From Neonectria sp. B-13 (Eukaryota; Ascomycota; Sordariomycetes; Hypocreales; Nectriaceae): a stretch of DNA of 64,000 nt. Of the stretch, positions 23,364-34,507 are shown piece after piece. The notes below the pieces were generated by a model. It had not been told where the DNA came from. It saw only the letters and a program-made list of their open reading frames with translations, and made no database searches. The translations under genes and the position numbers were made by a program. Position 1 is the stretch's first letter; the number at the start of each line of letters is the position of its first letter. The stretch lies in the NCBI GenBank assembly GCA_002682825.1, contig NOKP01000040.1:92565-156564 (forward strand), read 5' to 3'.

Positions 23364-25345
23364 AGTGACGAAAGCTGCCCTGGGGAAAACTACCACAAAT
23401 AACAAAATATTGCAAATATTGTATAACAAATGTATCAGATGTGGGAGAATATACATACAGATGAGGACAAGAAGAGTTCAGAATCTTCCCTTTTTATACG
23501 CCCGCGGGTGATTCTTCGTGTCCTCCATCTCTCTGCAATTGCGTGATTTTGACTGGTGGAGCAAAGCAGTACGTTTCCCATATGGGAATGTCCGCACAAC
23601 GAAGCATCTATCGCTCCGCTATTCTTTCATCCCAAGCTATCCTAAATCAGCAAGTCCGAGATGCGAAACCATCCCAGACTGGTAGACGCGGACCTTCAAC
23701 AATACCGCCGGATCTTGTTATCGGCCGTGCACCCCACCTTTACGACACCTTACGCCACGAGCAGAAGCTGCATTTTGCTGCATGAACCATTCATAACATA
23801 GCTTCACAACTCAGCTTTGTGGATTAGTAACAACCCCTCTCTAATCTACATGTACCACTGCAGACTGTCTAGGGCATCCAGAGGTCTACGTGATAGATTA
23901 AGCCAGTTCCGCAACATAGAATAACCATTCCTTGATGTCAAGAGATTAACTCGAATTAACATTGCCTGCACGATGTAGATGTGTTAATGGGCGCGTCTTT
24001 CAACGTGCCAAGACGGGGCCGTGTCTACCTGATAACTATTTCTAGGGTTGAAGGGGATACTCAAACAGACTTGTTGCCGACCTAACCGCACGGGTGGATA
24101 TATTGCACGGTTCCGCCGGTGTACGGTTCCGACGGAACCGTGTGAAGGTACGTACCCCTCCGTAGCTTGACATAACCGCCGGATCTTTAGCAACTGACGT
24201 GTCTAGCCAACATGTTGTTATCTGGTTATAAGGGTGTCCGAAACCGTGTTATTGAATATTTCATGATTCTGCTACTGGGCGGTGAAGCGAGCGGATCAAT
24301 TGGTGATGGTCTCCCCCCTCCAGTCCGGCGCCGTCCTGTCGAACTTGAACCGCCACATGTGCCACTCCTAGCCCAGCAGCGCCGTCGGCGCCCCGATCCC
24401 GGTCAGCGTGTTGCGTCCTAGTCACCTTAGACGCCACGTTGACCCTCTCCAGGATACCAATCTCGCCGCACCCAGAGAAACTCACGCGCTTCAGAGCATT
24501 GATTAAATCAGGTCGTGATTTAAGGGCGCTCGGACATCAAAAGACGCGCAGGCGTAGTATCAGCCCCAATGAGAGCCGTACCACGCGAATCAAGACGTGA
24601 TTCGGCATACGTTGGTACAGTAGGCGGGGGGGTTCTGCATAACCTTAAATAAATGTCATTTCAGAGTTAAGCTCAATCTAGCAGTTTATACGGCCCCTCC
24701 GAATCCGGTTATTGAATACCCTGAAAATAGGCGTCGCAGCGGCGTCACAACTCTTCGCGACCAGCTGCACGTTAGAGGGGCCGGCATCTCTGTTCCGGGA
24801 AATGTTGGTGAATGGCCACCAGGTGGCTGTGGATTTGAATCTTTTTGGTGCTAAGTTTGATGATCATGATGCCGCACGTCACCACACAGTTGCAAGGACC
24901 CCTCTCCTCCCCGGTTTGCTCCTCCGAGCAACAGAACGGAGATCCAGGGCATGAACGACGACGATGCTAGGACGTCAGGCAGAATGGAGCCCAAGCCACC
25001 TCAGACTGGCATATACACTATGCACAACGACCTACTGGCATCGTATTCAATATAGGAAAGGCTGACAGTAAAGCCGGTGACAAGGCAAGGCTGAAGTTCT
25101 TCCGAGGGCATTTGCTTCTGGAAATCGAGAGGACCAGGCTGAGGCAGGGGTGGAGAGTCGGGCGGATAACCATGCGAAGGATGGCTAGAGTGGTGACATT
25201 AATGCTTCACCCGTAAGGCTGTGAGTTATACTCATTCATGTTGCCAGGTGACTTGGATAATCATTGGACACTGACTGTCTTTGGGGTAACCAGTAATTAC
25301 TCTCGTTTCCTTTGCATTAAACAATTTATAAAAGATTTAACTATC
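23364..25345. other. Long gene-free spacer
   Basis: About 2 kb without a recognisable gene on either strand; the ORFs present are short and overlapping. A near-perfect inverted repeat, ACGGTTCCG-A-CGGAACCGT (24123-24141), preceded by another CGGTTCCG copy at about 24108, could form a hairpin or be a dyad binding site. Two GC-rich stretches at about 24290-24430 and 24730-24960 may be old coding relics but match nothing I know. Confidence 0.4.
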
Positions 25346-25349
25346 AAGT

Positions 25350-25620
25350 TACATTAACTCAATCACCTTAGCCCCGTTCTTGTCGTTCTTCGCCACGGCT
25401 TAAACAACATCCTCTGTAACCATGACCAGGTCTCCCCTCCGGTCTAGAGGGAGCTCCATCATCTCGGCCTTAAAGGCTCTAGCCACAGCAGCAACGGCAC
25501 CTTCAGTGATCTTGACCTGGTCTCCCTTCCGATACTTCTACGGCCTTGACATCATGCAGCTCACGAGATACTGGATTTCATACAGTGGAAAGACGATCTT
25601 CGGCGCGACATCCGGGGCCA
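25350..25620 (-). pseudogene. NLR/ankyrin-like repeat scrap
   Basis: The minus strand reads KYRKGDQVKITEGAVAAVAR and, 33 residues after that repeat began, LPLDRRGDLVMVTEDVV, ending in IELM and TAA. This is the LLDRRGDxVxITExVVxAAA repeat common at the C-terminal end of many fungal NACHT/ankyrin proteins. About two units remain, with a TAG just upstream of the first. It is a fragment without start or nucleotide-binding domain. Confidence 0.55.
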
Positions 25621-25865
25621 TTAATCTGGGGCATTCTCAAAATTGACCATTGAGTAGAGAGAGACTGGGAACCTAACACCTAGGTGATCTTTAAAGCTCA
25701 CAGTGCATCAATGGTCTTATGAAGTACCAAAACCAAAAGCAGTCCGACTTATCCTGGCCGCCACCGAAAACAAAGGAGACGCCTCTCAAACATGGCAATA
25801 CCGATTCTGGGGAACCAGCCCCATGCCACATGCTGCCAGCAGAAAACTACCTGTGATGAGCTGCG

Positions 25866-27190
25866 CTAGTGACCGATGATCTCGGCCTTCTGGACCTGCC
25901 AGGCACTAACCGTGTCAGACTTTTCCTTAACATTCATCTTCTGGAAGGGCTTTCCGTAAAGTTCCCCATAGCTAATCTTGAAAGCTTCCAAAGCCTTGCT
26001 GAGGTCATTCACGTCCATATCCACTTGGAATCGGACCTTTCGGGCATTGTTCGCATCATCATGTGACTGCGCTCGGAAACGCGCGGTGGCTGCATATGCC
26101 AGACTGCGAGAAGGCGATCGACTTGACGCGGGACGCATTCCTGTCTCTGCTTCCATATTCCGGTCCTCGGCTTCACAAGCTGCTTCGCAAATGGCGGCAT
26201 CTGCGCCCTTCTTCGTCCATCGGCTCCTCAGACTTGACCTCGTCTCCAAAACCTTCTTCCGCTCTCCGCCGATGTCCCACATGATCAAGACGTATGTGGT
26301 TGGCCACCTGTCAACTTCGGCGGGATTGATGAGATTTAGATCATCCTTACAGCACACGGGGCATTTTCAAGCTTCCTCCCAGATGCCAACGATATGGCGT
26401 TTAGTGTATTTCCATTTGGCGTTGGGCAGTTTCTTATCCCCGTAGCGATTCTCTAAGTTGATGACTTTATGGGGATCCTCGTCGTTCCTTTCTCTGTCCT
26501 CATACTTGGCGGACTCGGCGAGTGACTCAAGGTGGTATTTTGGCGCACCTTTCTTCCCGTAACGATTAATGTAGAACGTCCCTATTTTACCTTAGTCCCA
26601 ACCGACAGTCTGAACCTGCTCGCCATGTTTCGGAATGTGCCTGACAAAAAGAGCTTTCTCGCCGTCTTCGTCGACTTCGTCCTGGCTATCGTCATCGGTC
26701 ATCTCAGAGTTCGGTACAAAAAGCGCTTCATCTTCGATGTCAACCTTTTCCACGCGTTTGACATTTGTCGCATCATGAATCTTCTGATTAGCGTCTACAG
26801 TGTCGGGTATGTGGCTGCCAGCAGCCGGGTTTTTCTGTTCTGCCTTGGTTGTTTCTTCTTGGTCAGTGTTCCTTTTGACCTCAGAAGCGTTCACTTTGTC
26901 ATCACCACTCCCTGACGCCTCTTCCTTCTTGACTTCCTCTTCTTGGTTCGGATACTCGTCGTCATCCTCATCAAGGGCCACAGGGTCAAACGTGGACATG
27001 TTGGAAAGGTTTGCTTCCAGCTCCTCAATCTGCTTCTGGCTCTCCTCCTTCTCTATTTCACTCTGCACCTTCTTTTGTTTTTCTCGTGCATCAGTGAGAT
27101 CCTGCTTCATTTTTTTATCTTCTTCTTTCTTTCAGCCTAGGCGGGACCCTTCTTCTTTGATTGATTGGTGAAACTGGATGAAGGGCCCAT
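25866..27190 (-). pseudogene. Decayed charged protein of unknown family
   Basis: A minus-strand reading of about 440 codons. From ATG 27190: a short Ser/Lys-rich start, a TAG, a frame change in an A-rich tract (about 27115-27135), a coiled-coil-like stretch (EKQKKVQSEIEKEESQKQIE), an acidic region (DEDDDEYPNQEEEV), then VGWD, a TAA where GWDQGK is expected, a basic globular-looking part (FYINRYGKKGAPKYHLESL, WKCPVCC) and an end rich in A and E. Both stops are of the CAG/CAA-to-TAG/TAA type, as RIP makes. I do not recognise the family. The last 163 codons are open, and so is the 172-codon central frame. Confidence 0.55.
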
Positions 27191-27644
27191 CTTGAATAGC
27201 TGGCTATTTGAGTGAGTGTGTCTGAAATAGGCAGCACAGTCGAATTGTCGTTCCATTGAGATGTATTTCTGGCATTCTCCAATGCCTAGACTAGGACTCT
27301 AATAGGGGTCGACGTGGAAAGCCCGTCCTCCGGTCCCAAATCTGGTGCTTGCGAAGGTGTGTAACGGCTGCGATTAGAGGCCAAAGTCTTGTCTCTGAAC
27401 GCAACCCAGTTTTGTTGGCGTAAATACGCCAAAAACAGGCCTCTCAACTCTATGAGTAGGGACCAATAGAGAATAACTCCTAATGTTGTAGAAGTCAGCC
27501 TTTAGTGGGGACCTATCCTTATTAAGATTTAAAAATATAGAAGATAAACACTTATAGTTTCTTTAACTAGAATAACCCTATTAAAAGGACTTTAATCTTC
27601 TCAGCTACTATATATAAGAAGATACAATCCAATAACTATGTGCC
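27191..27644. other. Spacer
   Basis: No gene seen; 27480-27620 is AT-rich. Confidence 0.5.
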
Positions 27645-28663
27645 TTAAGCTGCCTGACTAGCCTTCAACATTCGGCTGAAAGCATCAACTAAAGTATCCT
27701 CACCACGCTTTGCATTTGTTAAGTCATTCATCTCTTTCTCAAGAAGGCCTCCCGGTAAGAATGTAAGTGTCATCTCGACAAAGTCATTCACAAGATTAGC
27801 GGGGAGAAAGGTTGTAAAGAACTCGCCCAATTTGTCTTTTTCGACCAATCGGACCTCAATCTTCTTTCCAGTCACTCTCTCAAACGCTTTCTGAACGTCA
27901 CGGACTGAATAATTCCGAGGCCCATGAAGTTCGAAAATACTAGGAGTCTTCTCAAGGAGGGTCCCAGCGCCCATAGCCTCCCGAGCGCAAGTTCGTCCAA
28001 TATCTCTAGCAGATACCTAAAGCGAACGATACGTTTAGCGAGTTACATCCATTCTTAAGAATTAAGTCATACCATAGGCAAGTTGTAGTCAAGCGGTGCG
28101 ATAGTCGAGTAGAAGTGAGGAGATTCGGCCTTGATCGTTTCAAGAGCAGCTGCCCAGTTCTCCATGAAGTAGCAGTTCCTCACCAGGACAACTTCTGGAG
28201 CCGAGGTCTCCAGGATTCTTTCACAATTATGGTTTGTGCGAACCTCGCCCTAGATAAATAAGCTCAGCCTCTCTAGGCTTGTCCAGACAACTCAACTTAC
28301 GACACCTTCATGGTACTGAGCACCCATGCTTGAGACATAGACGACGCGCTTGACGGTACCCGACTTCTTCACCGCATCTCGCACATTGCCTGCAATAGCC
28401 TTGCCAAACGCGATATAATCAGACCCATCATACTTAGGAGGGGTCATGGTAATAACAGCGTCGGAGCCGGCAAAATCAAGAGTCGACCCGTCGCACATGT
28501 CTCCTTGAACCGCTTTGAAGTTTGGGTGGTTTTTGAATTCATTGGGAACCCTATCTAGGTTGCGGTAGATGCCAACAACAGTTGGCGCCAACGGGTGTTC
28601 GAGCAGTGCTTGGACTGCTGCTCGAGACGTCTGGGCAGAGGCTGAGGTAACAGTAACCTTCAT
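27645..28663 (-). CDS. NmrA-like NAD(P)-binding reductase (first copy)
   Basis: Three exons, 28301-28663, 28073-28249 and 27645-28016, introns of 51 and 56 bases, all phase 0; 303 residues. N-terminal Rossmann fold (MKVTVTSASAQTSRAAV, a variant of the TGATG loop), VVGIYRNLDR after the second strand, AVQGDMCD, and RVVYVSSMGAQYHEG. The pattern and length fit the NmrA-like / atypical SDR family, which senses or uses NAD(P) and acts either as a redox sensor or as a quinone/ketone reductase. The usual glycine-rich loop is altered (SASAQTS), which may weaken classic cofactor binding. Intact and isolated from other metabolic genes. Confidence 0.85.
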
Positions 28664-30205
28664 GGTGTAACGTTGACAATAGACGAATTTGTGATTCGGT
28701 TTGAGAATCTGAGATATGGGTTGAGGTGCAGTATTTATTGTGTTGTCCTAATTTCCTAAAAATGACCAGTCGGCTCCCTCACTTATATCTACATCCTTAT
28801 CCTTCTCAACCCAGAAACAAAGCTAAAGGTATCGGTCCACAGGCTTTGCATTCATTCGGCCGGCAACAAGGCCGGATAACCTTAAAGTCGTATTAATTAG
28901 TCAAGGCAGTGGGGTCAATGACTTAAACTACCTAAACTTGCGACAATATTTCCAAATTCGGCAGCCCGGCACCTCCGAGATCCACCACGGATTGTAACGT
29001 CTCCTCCTAACTCCCGCACTTTGCACTTCATCCGGCATTCCGCAAAACCCTTTCGGAGACCTGTGAACCTCATCAAACCCCCCCTGAGAGTCAGGGGCTC
29101 TCCGCAAACGGCTATTCTTCCACTGGTGGCACCATATCTGTTTCATTTTTTCAAAGCCTGTCAGGTTCTTCCACAGTAACGTGTATCCTGGCAATTTCTC
29201 TCCCACATACGCCAACCTTGGCGAAAAAAACTACCATAACCGGCTAGCGTTAGCCGGGGTGGTGATACCTTCCTGCAGTAGGAGAGATGGTCATGCGGGA
29301 AAGTTACTAGCCTAAGTAGGTCACAAAACCCGGGACTCTCAGAGGCCATCTATACTAGGTCATGCTGGGATTTGTAACATGCTATAGGCCTTGAGGCAGC
29401 GTGTGACAATTCCTCATCACTACAACAGCTGGCGACTAAAACTCTAATCCGGAGTTCCAGTTTGGCTTAAGTTACAACTAGTTCAAAAGCTGCTTTTCGT
29501 CTGTCACTAGCATGTCGGAGGGCGGTGAGGTCAGGTGTTCTTCTTGCCCGAACCCGGCTTATCCAGTTGACATGTCCCGGGATTGACGTCGGCTGCTGTC
29601 TCCCCTCCTACAGCCACGCCTCTCCTGGCTTGAAGCTCGGGGCGTAGGTCACCGACAAGGCTCAATTGAGGTGCGAATCGGCGTTATGAGCCCCAGTAAG
29701 CACATGTGAGCACATTGATGATGACGTAATGTACGCATGAACGTATGTATGTACCGGAGGAGCTTCACGACCTGATCATATCTTCCCTGGGCGCTCAATC
29801 AGTTTTCCCGCAACTTCTTTGCCATCAAAATGATCAATGCATCAAGCTCAAATTCTTGAAATGAGATGCCACGATAGATCTTTCTGGTTAAAGCGATTGC
29901 AGTGATTGGCGAGTCAAGGGGCCTTGAGGCGAAGCACGTCTGGTCTGGTCCTCAGCTCAGCACTTCCTTCACCCTGTCAAATCCACCTTACGAATTGACC
30001 TCATCTCGCTCCTGCAGCCAGCGTTCCTGGCGAACCTTTCGATTTGTTTGCCCCCTTTGCCCCCAGACACCCTTCTCATGACGACAAACTTAGGCCACAC
30101 TTCTCGATCCATCCCTCGTTGCTGAGCATATCGAACATTGGTCATCCATCGCCAAACACATCTATACACCCTCCGCTTCCGACCAAGCACACATCGTCCG
30201 GCAAC
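28664..30205. other. Gene-free spacer
   Basis: About 1.5 kb. Minus-strand ORFs at 28928-29349 have protein-like composition but no motif, no splice support and no recognisable relation, so I do not call a gene. The last ~200 bases are C-rich and precede the E2 gene, consistent with its promoter and leader. Confidence 0.4.
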
Positions 30206-30788
30206 ATGTCAACCGCCGCCAAACGTCGCTTGATGCGCGGTTTCAAGGTGTTCGAAAATTACAGAATGCGTATCGCTTAGATAGAGAGGAATGCGGCTAA
30301 TAGGGGACGACAGCGCATGCAAACAGACCCCCCCCCCCCCCCGCCGGCGTTTCCGGCTCGCCTGTTCCCGATAATGTGATGACGTGGTAGGACTAATCTT
30401 CCCCCTTTTGCGACTCACCTTACTTGCCATGTAGGATAGGAATGCAGTGATGATCGGTCCTGCCGACACACCCTTCGAGGACGGCACATTCAGGCTAGTA
30501 ATGCAGTTTGAAGAGCAGTACCCTAACAAGCCACCCGCCGTAAAGTTCACTAGCCCGATGTTCCACCCTAATGTCTTCGCTAACGGCGAGCTCTGCCTCG
30601 ATATTCTGCAAAACCGTTGTAACCCGTCATACGATGTGGCGGCGGTCCTCACCAGCATCCAAAGTCTTTTGAACGACCCCAACACGGGATCGCCGGCGAA
30701 CGTTGAGGCTTCGAATCTGTATAAGGATAATCTAAAGGAGTATATAAAGCGGGTGCGAAAGACGGTAGAGAAGAGCTGGGAAAACTAG
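30206..30788 (+). CDS. Rad6/Ubc2-like ubiquitin-conjugating enzyme, frame broken in poly-C
   Basis: Exons 30206-30247, 30314-30386 and 30440-30788, with introns at positions that fit the Rad6 reading exactly; about 150 residues as in the family. Visible: [14 protein letters not shown] start, [21 protein letters not shown], and the active-site cysteine in [11 protein letters not shown], then [16 protein letters not shown]. Rad6 E2s work with Rad18 or Bre1 in DNA damage tolerance and histone H2B ubiquitination. Two oddities: exon 2 contains a run of 15 C (30328-30342) that leaves the frame one base short for exon 3, and the usually invariant tryptophan after the active site (NRWSP) is cysteine (NRCNP). 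Either a sequencing or slippage error in the C run or a decaying extra copy; the core Rad6 gene is presumably elsewhere. Confidence 0.75.
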
Positions 30789-30844
30789 CCGTGCTTTGGC
30801 GCTAGAAAGCGAGTAGTAACCCAACAACAATTACCTCTCGAGTA

Positions 30845-30862
30845 TGTGTGTGTGTGTGTGTG
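30845..30862. repeat. (TG)9 microsatellite
   Basis: Nine TG units just downstream of the E2 stop codon. Confidence 0.9.
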
Positions 30863-31559
30863 TCGCAGACAGTGTGCAAAACGAAATGGAATGGTGATGG
30901 ATATATGTGCCCTAACGGTGAGACATGTGACCGGTGGCTCTACTGCGAGTGTCTGCTGCGACAAAGTGGTGGGTAGACTTTGGATTCTATGGAAGCTTGG
31001 GGACCCGAGAGACAAAATAAAGCCGTCGCCTATGAATGATGTCTGCACCAGGTGGTTGGAGGGCAGTGGGCTGGCCATCCAGCTTGGATGAGCTGGAAAC
31101 GTCGTCCACGTCAGGTTGCAACTGGAACAGGTGCCTACCATAGACGAAATGGAGGTTTTACAAGCGAACGGCGTTTGATTGACATGGACGTAAAGACTTT
31201 TTTGCCTGGCATGCGAGACATTCCTTAATTAGGATAGGATGCGTGGCTGTAAAAGTATCTACAGCCTTTTAATCCCTTTCTCAAACGTACCTAATTGCTA
31301 CGCAGCATCTATAGGGCTTGTTGCTCCATAGAGGACGTGAAGTTGCTCCCACATGTTGTGTGGTTCGTGGGATTCTCCAGTTTCGCGGGAGCAAGCATGC
31401 CTATCGCCGTGGTATCCGATCTCCTTTCGCTCCTGACGATTCACATCCACTGCTTCTACATGGCATCTGCACGTATCTTTCACTGGCAGCTTACGATCCC
31501 CATTTCGCTCTTTCATCTTTTCCGGGGCAAGAAACACAACATCCTCCGAAACCGTGTCG
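30863..31559. other. Spacer
   Basis: No gene recognised. Overlapping ORFs on both strands (31295-31635) share no known motif. Confidence 0.4.
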
Positions 31560-32081
31560 ACTCTTGCGACTCTGCCACGCGGCACGCGGCACGCAACGCG
31601 TCAGAGTCAATTGGGCTGCAAACTTCATCAAGTAACAACCAAGTCTTGAGATGGGTAAATTTTGCAGTGCGATTACAAGAGGGCCAAATGCGAAGATCTA
31701 GACACGATAAACGAGTGGTTTCGTCTTGTGCGAAATATGGTCGCGAAATACGGCATCTGGGACGCTGATATCTATGACTTCGACGAGACCGGGTTCATAA
31801 TGGGTGTCATCTCATCCGGAGCGGTCATCAAGAGTGCGGCAAGGCGTTCAAACACGAAGCTAGTACATTCTGGCAATCGACAATGGGTTACAGTGATCCA
31901 GGGTGTGACTTCTGGAGGCTGGTGTGTGCCGTCGTTCATCGTGGTTGTCGGCAAATTCCACCTCTCGAGTTGGGATAAAGGAACGCCCCTACCGAAGGAC
32001 TGGGTCATTTCTACTGAACTGCAGACTGGTCTTGAATGGATCCGACACTTCGAGAAGCATTCCAGGCCGACCCAACTCTAA
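31560..32081 (+). pseudogene. Pogo/Tc1-type DDE transposase fragment
   Basis: The frame 31662-32081 reads DADIYDFDETGFIMGVISSG, then NRQWVTVIQGVTSGGWCVP, SSWDKG and LEWIRHFEKH, the first catalytic-aspartate region and following strands of the DDE_1 (pogo/Tigger-like) transposase family. The N-terminal DNA-binding domain is unreadable (frame changes at 31560-31660), and the rest of the catalytic domain after about 32080 is absent. No terminal inverted repeats seen. Not RIP-mutated, unlike the AT-rich block. Confidence 0.8.
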
Positions 32082-32421
32082 GTCGGGTGACCACGTCTAA
32101 CACGAACAATGTCGTGCTTTACTAAGTATTACGAGATCACAGCTAACAAATGAGTAAAGTATGACCCCGTTACTTAGGCGAATAATGTAATCGTCAATCA
32201 CCAGATCCCGAGATACCAGCGCCCTATAATAGCAACCTCTAATCGCAGCTCATCTAGGAATCTGCATCTCATCAAAAGCTACGCAGAGTATGAATCACAT
32301 CATCAAGTCCCCACTCAGAACAACAACTAGAACAGCTCAGAGAATCGCCAACTCACTAGCCAGACACGCGAGGGCCTTCGCACAAGTTCTCACACTCGTG
32401 AGCAGTCGCGCAACCGCAGCC
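32082..32421. other. Spacer
   Basis: No gene; probably the former promoter of the pseudogene that follows. Confidence 0.4.
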
Positions 32422-33255
32422 ATGACAACCGGCATCTTCAGATACATCGGCCTCGACTCCTTCACCGGTAAACCCTGGACCAAGGTTGACGTCGACAAGA
32501 CCTCCTACCAGCGCCTTGAGCGCGTCCACTCCGTCACCGACTTGCGCGCCGCCGGCTTCAACGCCTTCTCTCTCGACACGACCGGCTTCGGTGTCTACAA
32601 CGCCCCCGCCAGGGAGAAGGAGCTCACCAACGAAGAGGCCGTGCGCGGGGGCTACTACGCCGAGGTCGAGGTCTTGCTGCGCGACAAGCTGTCCGGCGTC
32701 AGCAAGGTCGTCATTTTCGACCACACGATCCGCCGAGGCGCGCGTGAGGCGGCACGTCAGGGACGCTGCCGAGGCCGAGAGGCTGCTGGCCGGCCGGTAC
32801 CAGATCATTAACGTGTGGTGGCCGATCGGCCACGCGGCGACTGACTTCCCGCTCGCCGTCGTCGACTGGCGGACCACGAGGCCCGAGGACCTCATCACGG
32901 TCGACTTGCTTCACCTCGTGCGCGGGGCCGACGACGACGGTGACGACCGCGGGAAGGAGCTGCTGCCGGACGCCGCGACGGTCGACTCGACCGAGGGGAC
33001 ACGGCCAAGGGGGAAACGTACGCCGTCGCGCAGAGCGAGAGGCACAAGTTCTACTACGCCAAGGACATGACGCCGGACGAGGCTATGTTCATCAAGTGCT
33101 TCGACTCGAGGAGTGAGGGGCTCCCCGGGGGATGGGAGGGTCGGGCAGCCTATACGCCGCACACGGCGTTTGTAGATCCGCAGACGCCTGAGGGGGCCAA
33201 GGGGAGGCAGAGCATCGAGGTGCGGTGCCTTGTGGTCTACGATGATGAGGTATAG
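32422..33255 (+). pseudogene. CmcJ/GA4-desaturase-like oxygenase, frameshifted
   Basis: Three segments in order: MTTGIFRYIGLD…KVVIFDHTIRR (32422-32730), then in another frame RHVRDAAEAERLLAGRYQII, NVWWPIG and FPLAVVDWRT (to about 33000), then FYYAKDMTPDEAMFIKCFDS to VRCLVVYDDEV and TAG at 33255. The order matches the fungal family annotated as GA4 desaturase / CmcJ-like hydroxylase-methyltransferase, often found in secondary-metabolite clusters. Between HTIRR and RHV roughly twenty residues that normally hold the metal-binding HVD motif are missing, and there is a frame change at each junction. GC-rich, without C-to-T stops, so decay here was by deletion rather than RIP. Confidence 0.75.
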
Positions 33256-34507
33256 TTCACATGGCCAATGGATGACTTTGACGCAGAGCGACAAAGCGGA
33301 CATGTTATTTGGAATAAAATCGCCTCCTCGTTTGAAGGGAATGGGTATCTGAAAAGGGCTCCGCTGGAGCCAGCGCATGTGCTTACGAAACCTCTGATAG
33401 ATCGATATCCTGACCTTAGTCAGAGGGGGCAGGAGGGATCCTAGAAAAATTGAATCATCAAATTTGGGCTTTACACTCTATTGAGCACTAATGCCCAGAT
33501 CGAATTCCTTCTCTCTCAGCTCCACACTACCCCTCTTGGCTTAAATGCGCCTACTCTGTAGACTAGCTTACTCAGTCTAAGTCTTGACTGGAACGCGCTC
33601 TGGTCCACGTTGGTGTCAACTTCGCGCGCATTCTGATAGCACGCGTGCTCCATGTGACAGTATGTCACGCGGGAAAGAGTACCTTGAGTACAAGCCTAGG
33701 TACGATTACGTCTATCTAGCCGAATAGAAATTCTGACAGAAAAGTGAAACTGTATCAGCAGTGATAGCGTCGAATGCAGTGGTTTCTCAGACTGTTAGGT
33801 ACACGAACAACAGGTGAGATTTGTCTAGATGGCCAACTCTTAGCACCAGATGAGCAGATCGCTGAAGGCAAGCGGCGAGAGTCGTGCTATGGTAGAATGG
33901 AGAAATATTCATGGTATGGGGAGCGCTAATCTCCAACTCGCGTCGATAGACTCTAACCACGCACACAACCGGCTCAAAGCCACAAAATGGTCATTTCTCC
34001 AAGGGACCGATATTCTCAGGCTCTACCAGACACAAATGTGGGCCTTGATACAACCAAAATATAGGCCTATTCTGCTGACTCCCGCGGCCTAAGCATAAGC
34101 AACTGGGGATTGATTCAAACTCATGCACACCAGCCAAACACCAAGTTTTGGCCATGCCATTCACAGTAAGGCCAAGGCTGGTGAGATGTCCAGGATGGAG
34201 GCTAAAACACAGACTAAGTCACTTTCTGGGCCACTTGCACCATTTAAGCTTTCAAGGATGTTTAGTTATACTGTTCAGTCACACGTGGGAAACCGCTAGG
34301 TAAGATGGCTGATCCAGTTGACACCAAAATAGGCCATAATTCTGCCATGGTGATTGAATTTGTGGCTATATGCACTATGCTATGTAAGAGAATCAAAATA
34401 TACAAAGGGAGGATCAGATTGACAATTTCTCGCTTCCTTCTAAGCTGAGACCGGCCGTGCTTAATGGAGTTTCCCCCCTCTGTGACCGGGGCTGTTGTGC
34501 AAACGCT
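33256..34507. other. Gene-free spacer
   Basis: About 1.25 kb with only short ORFs, none supported. The stretch before 34508 is the 3' side of the feruloyl esterase gene. Confidence 0.5.

Noticed and set aside
32356..32898. 180-codon minus ORF over the CmcJ-like pseudogene
   Set aside because: Antisense shadow of GC-rich coding sequence; the plus reading has recognisable family segments.
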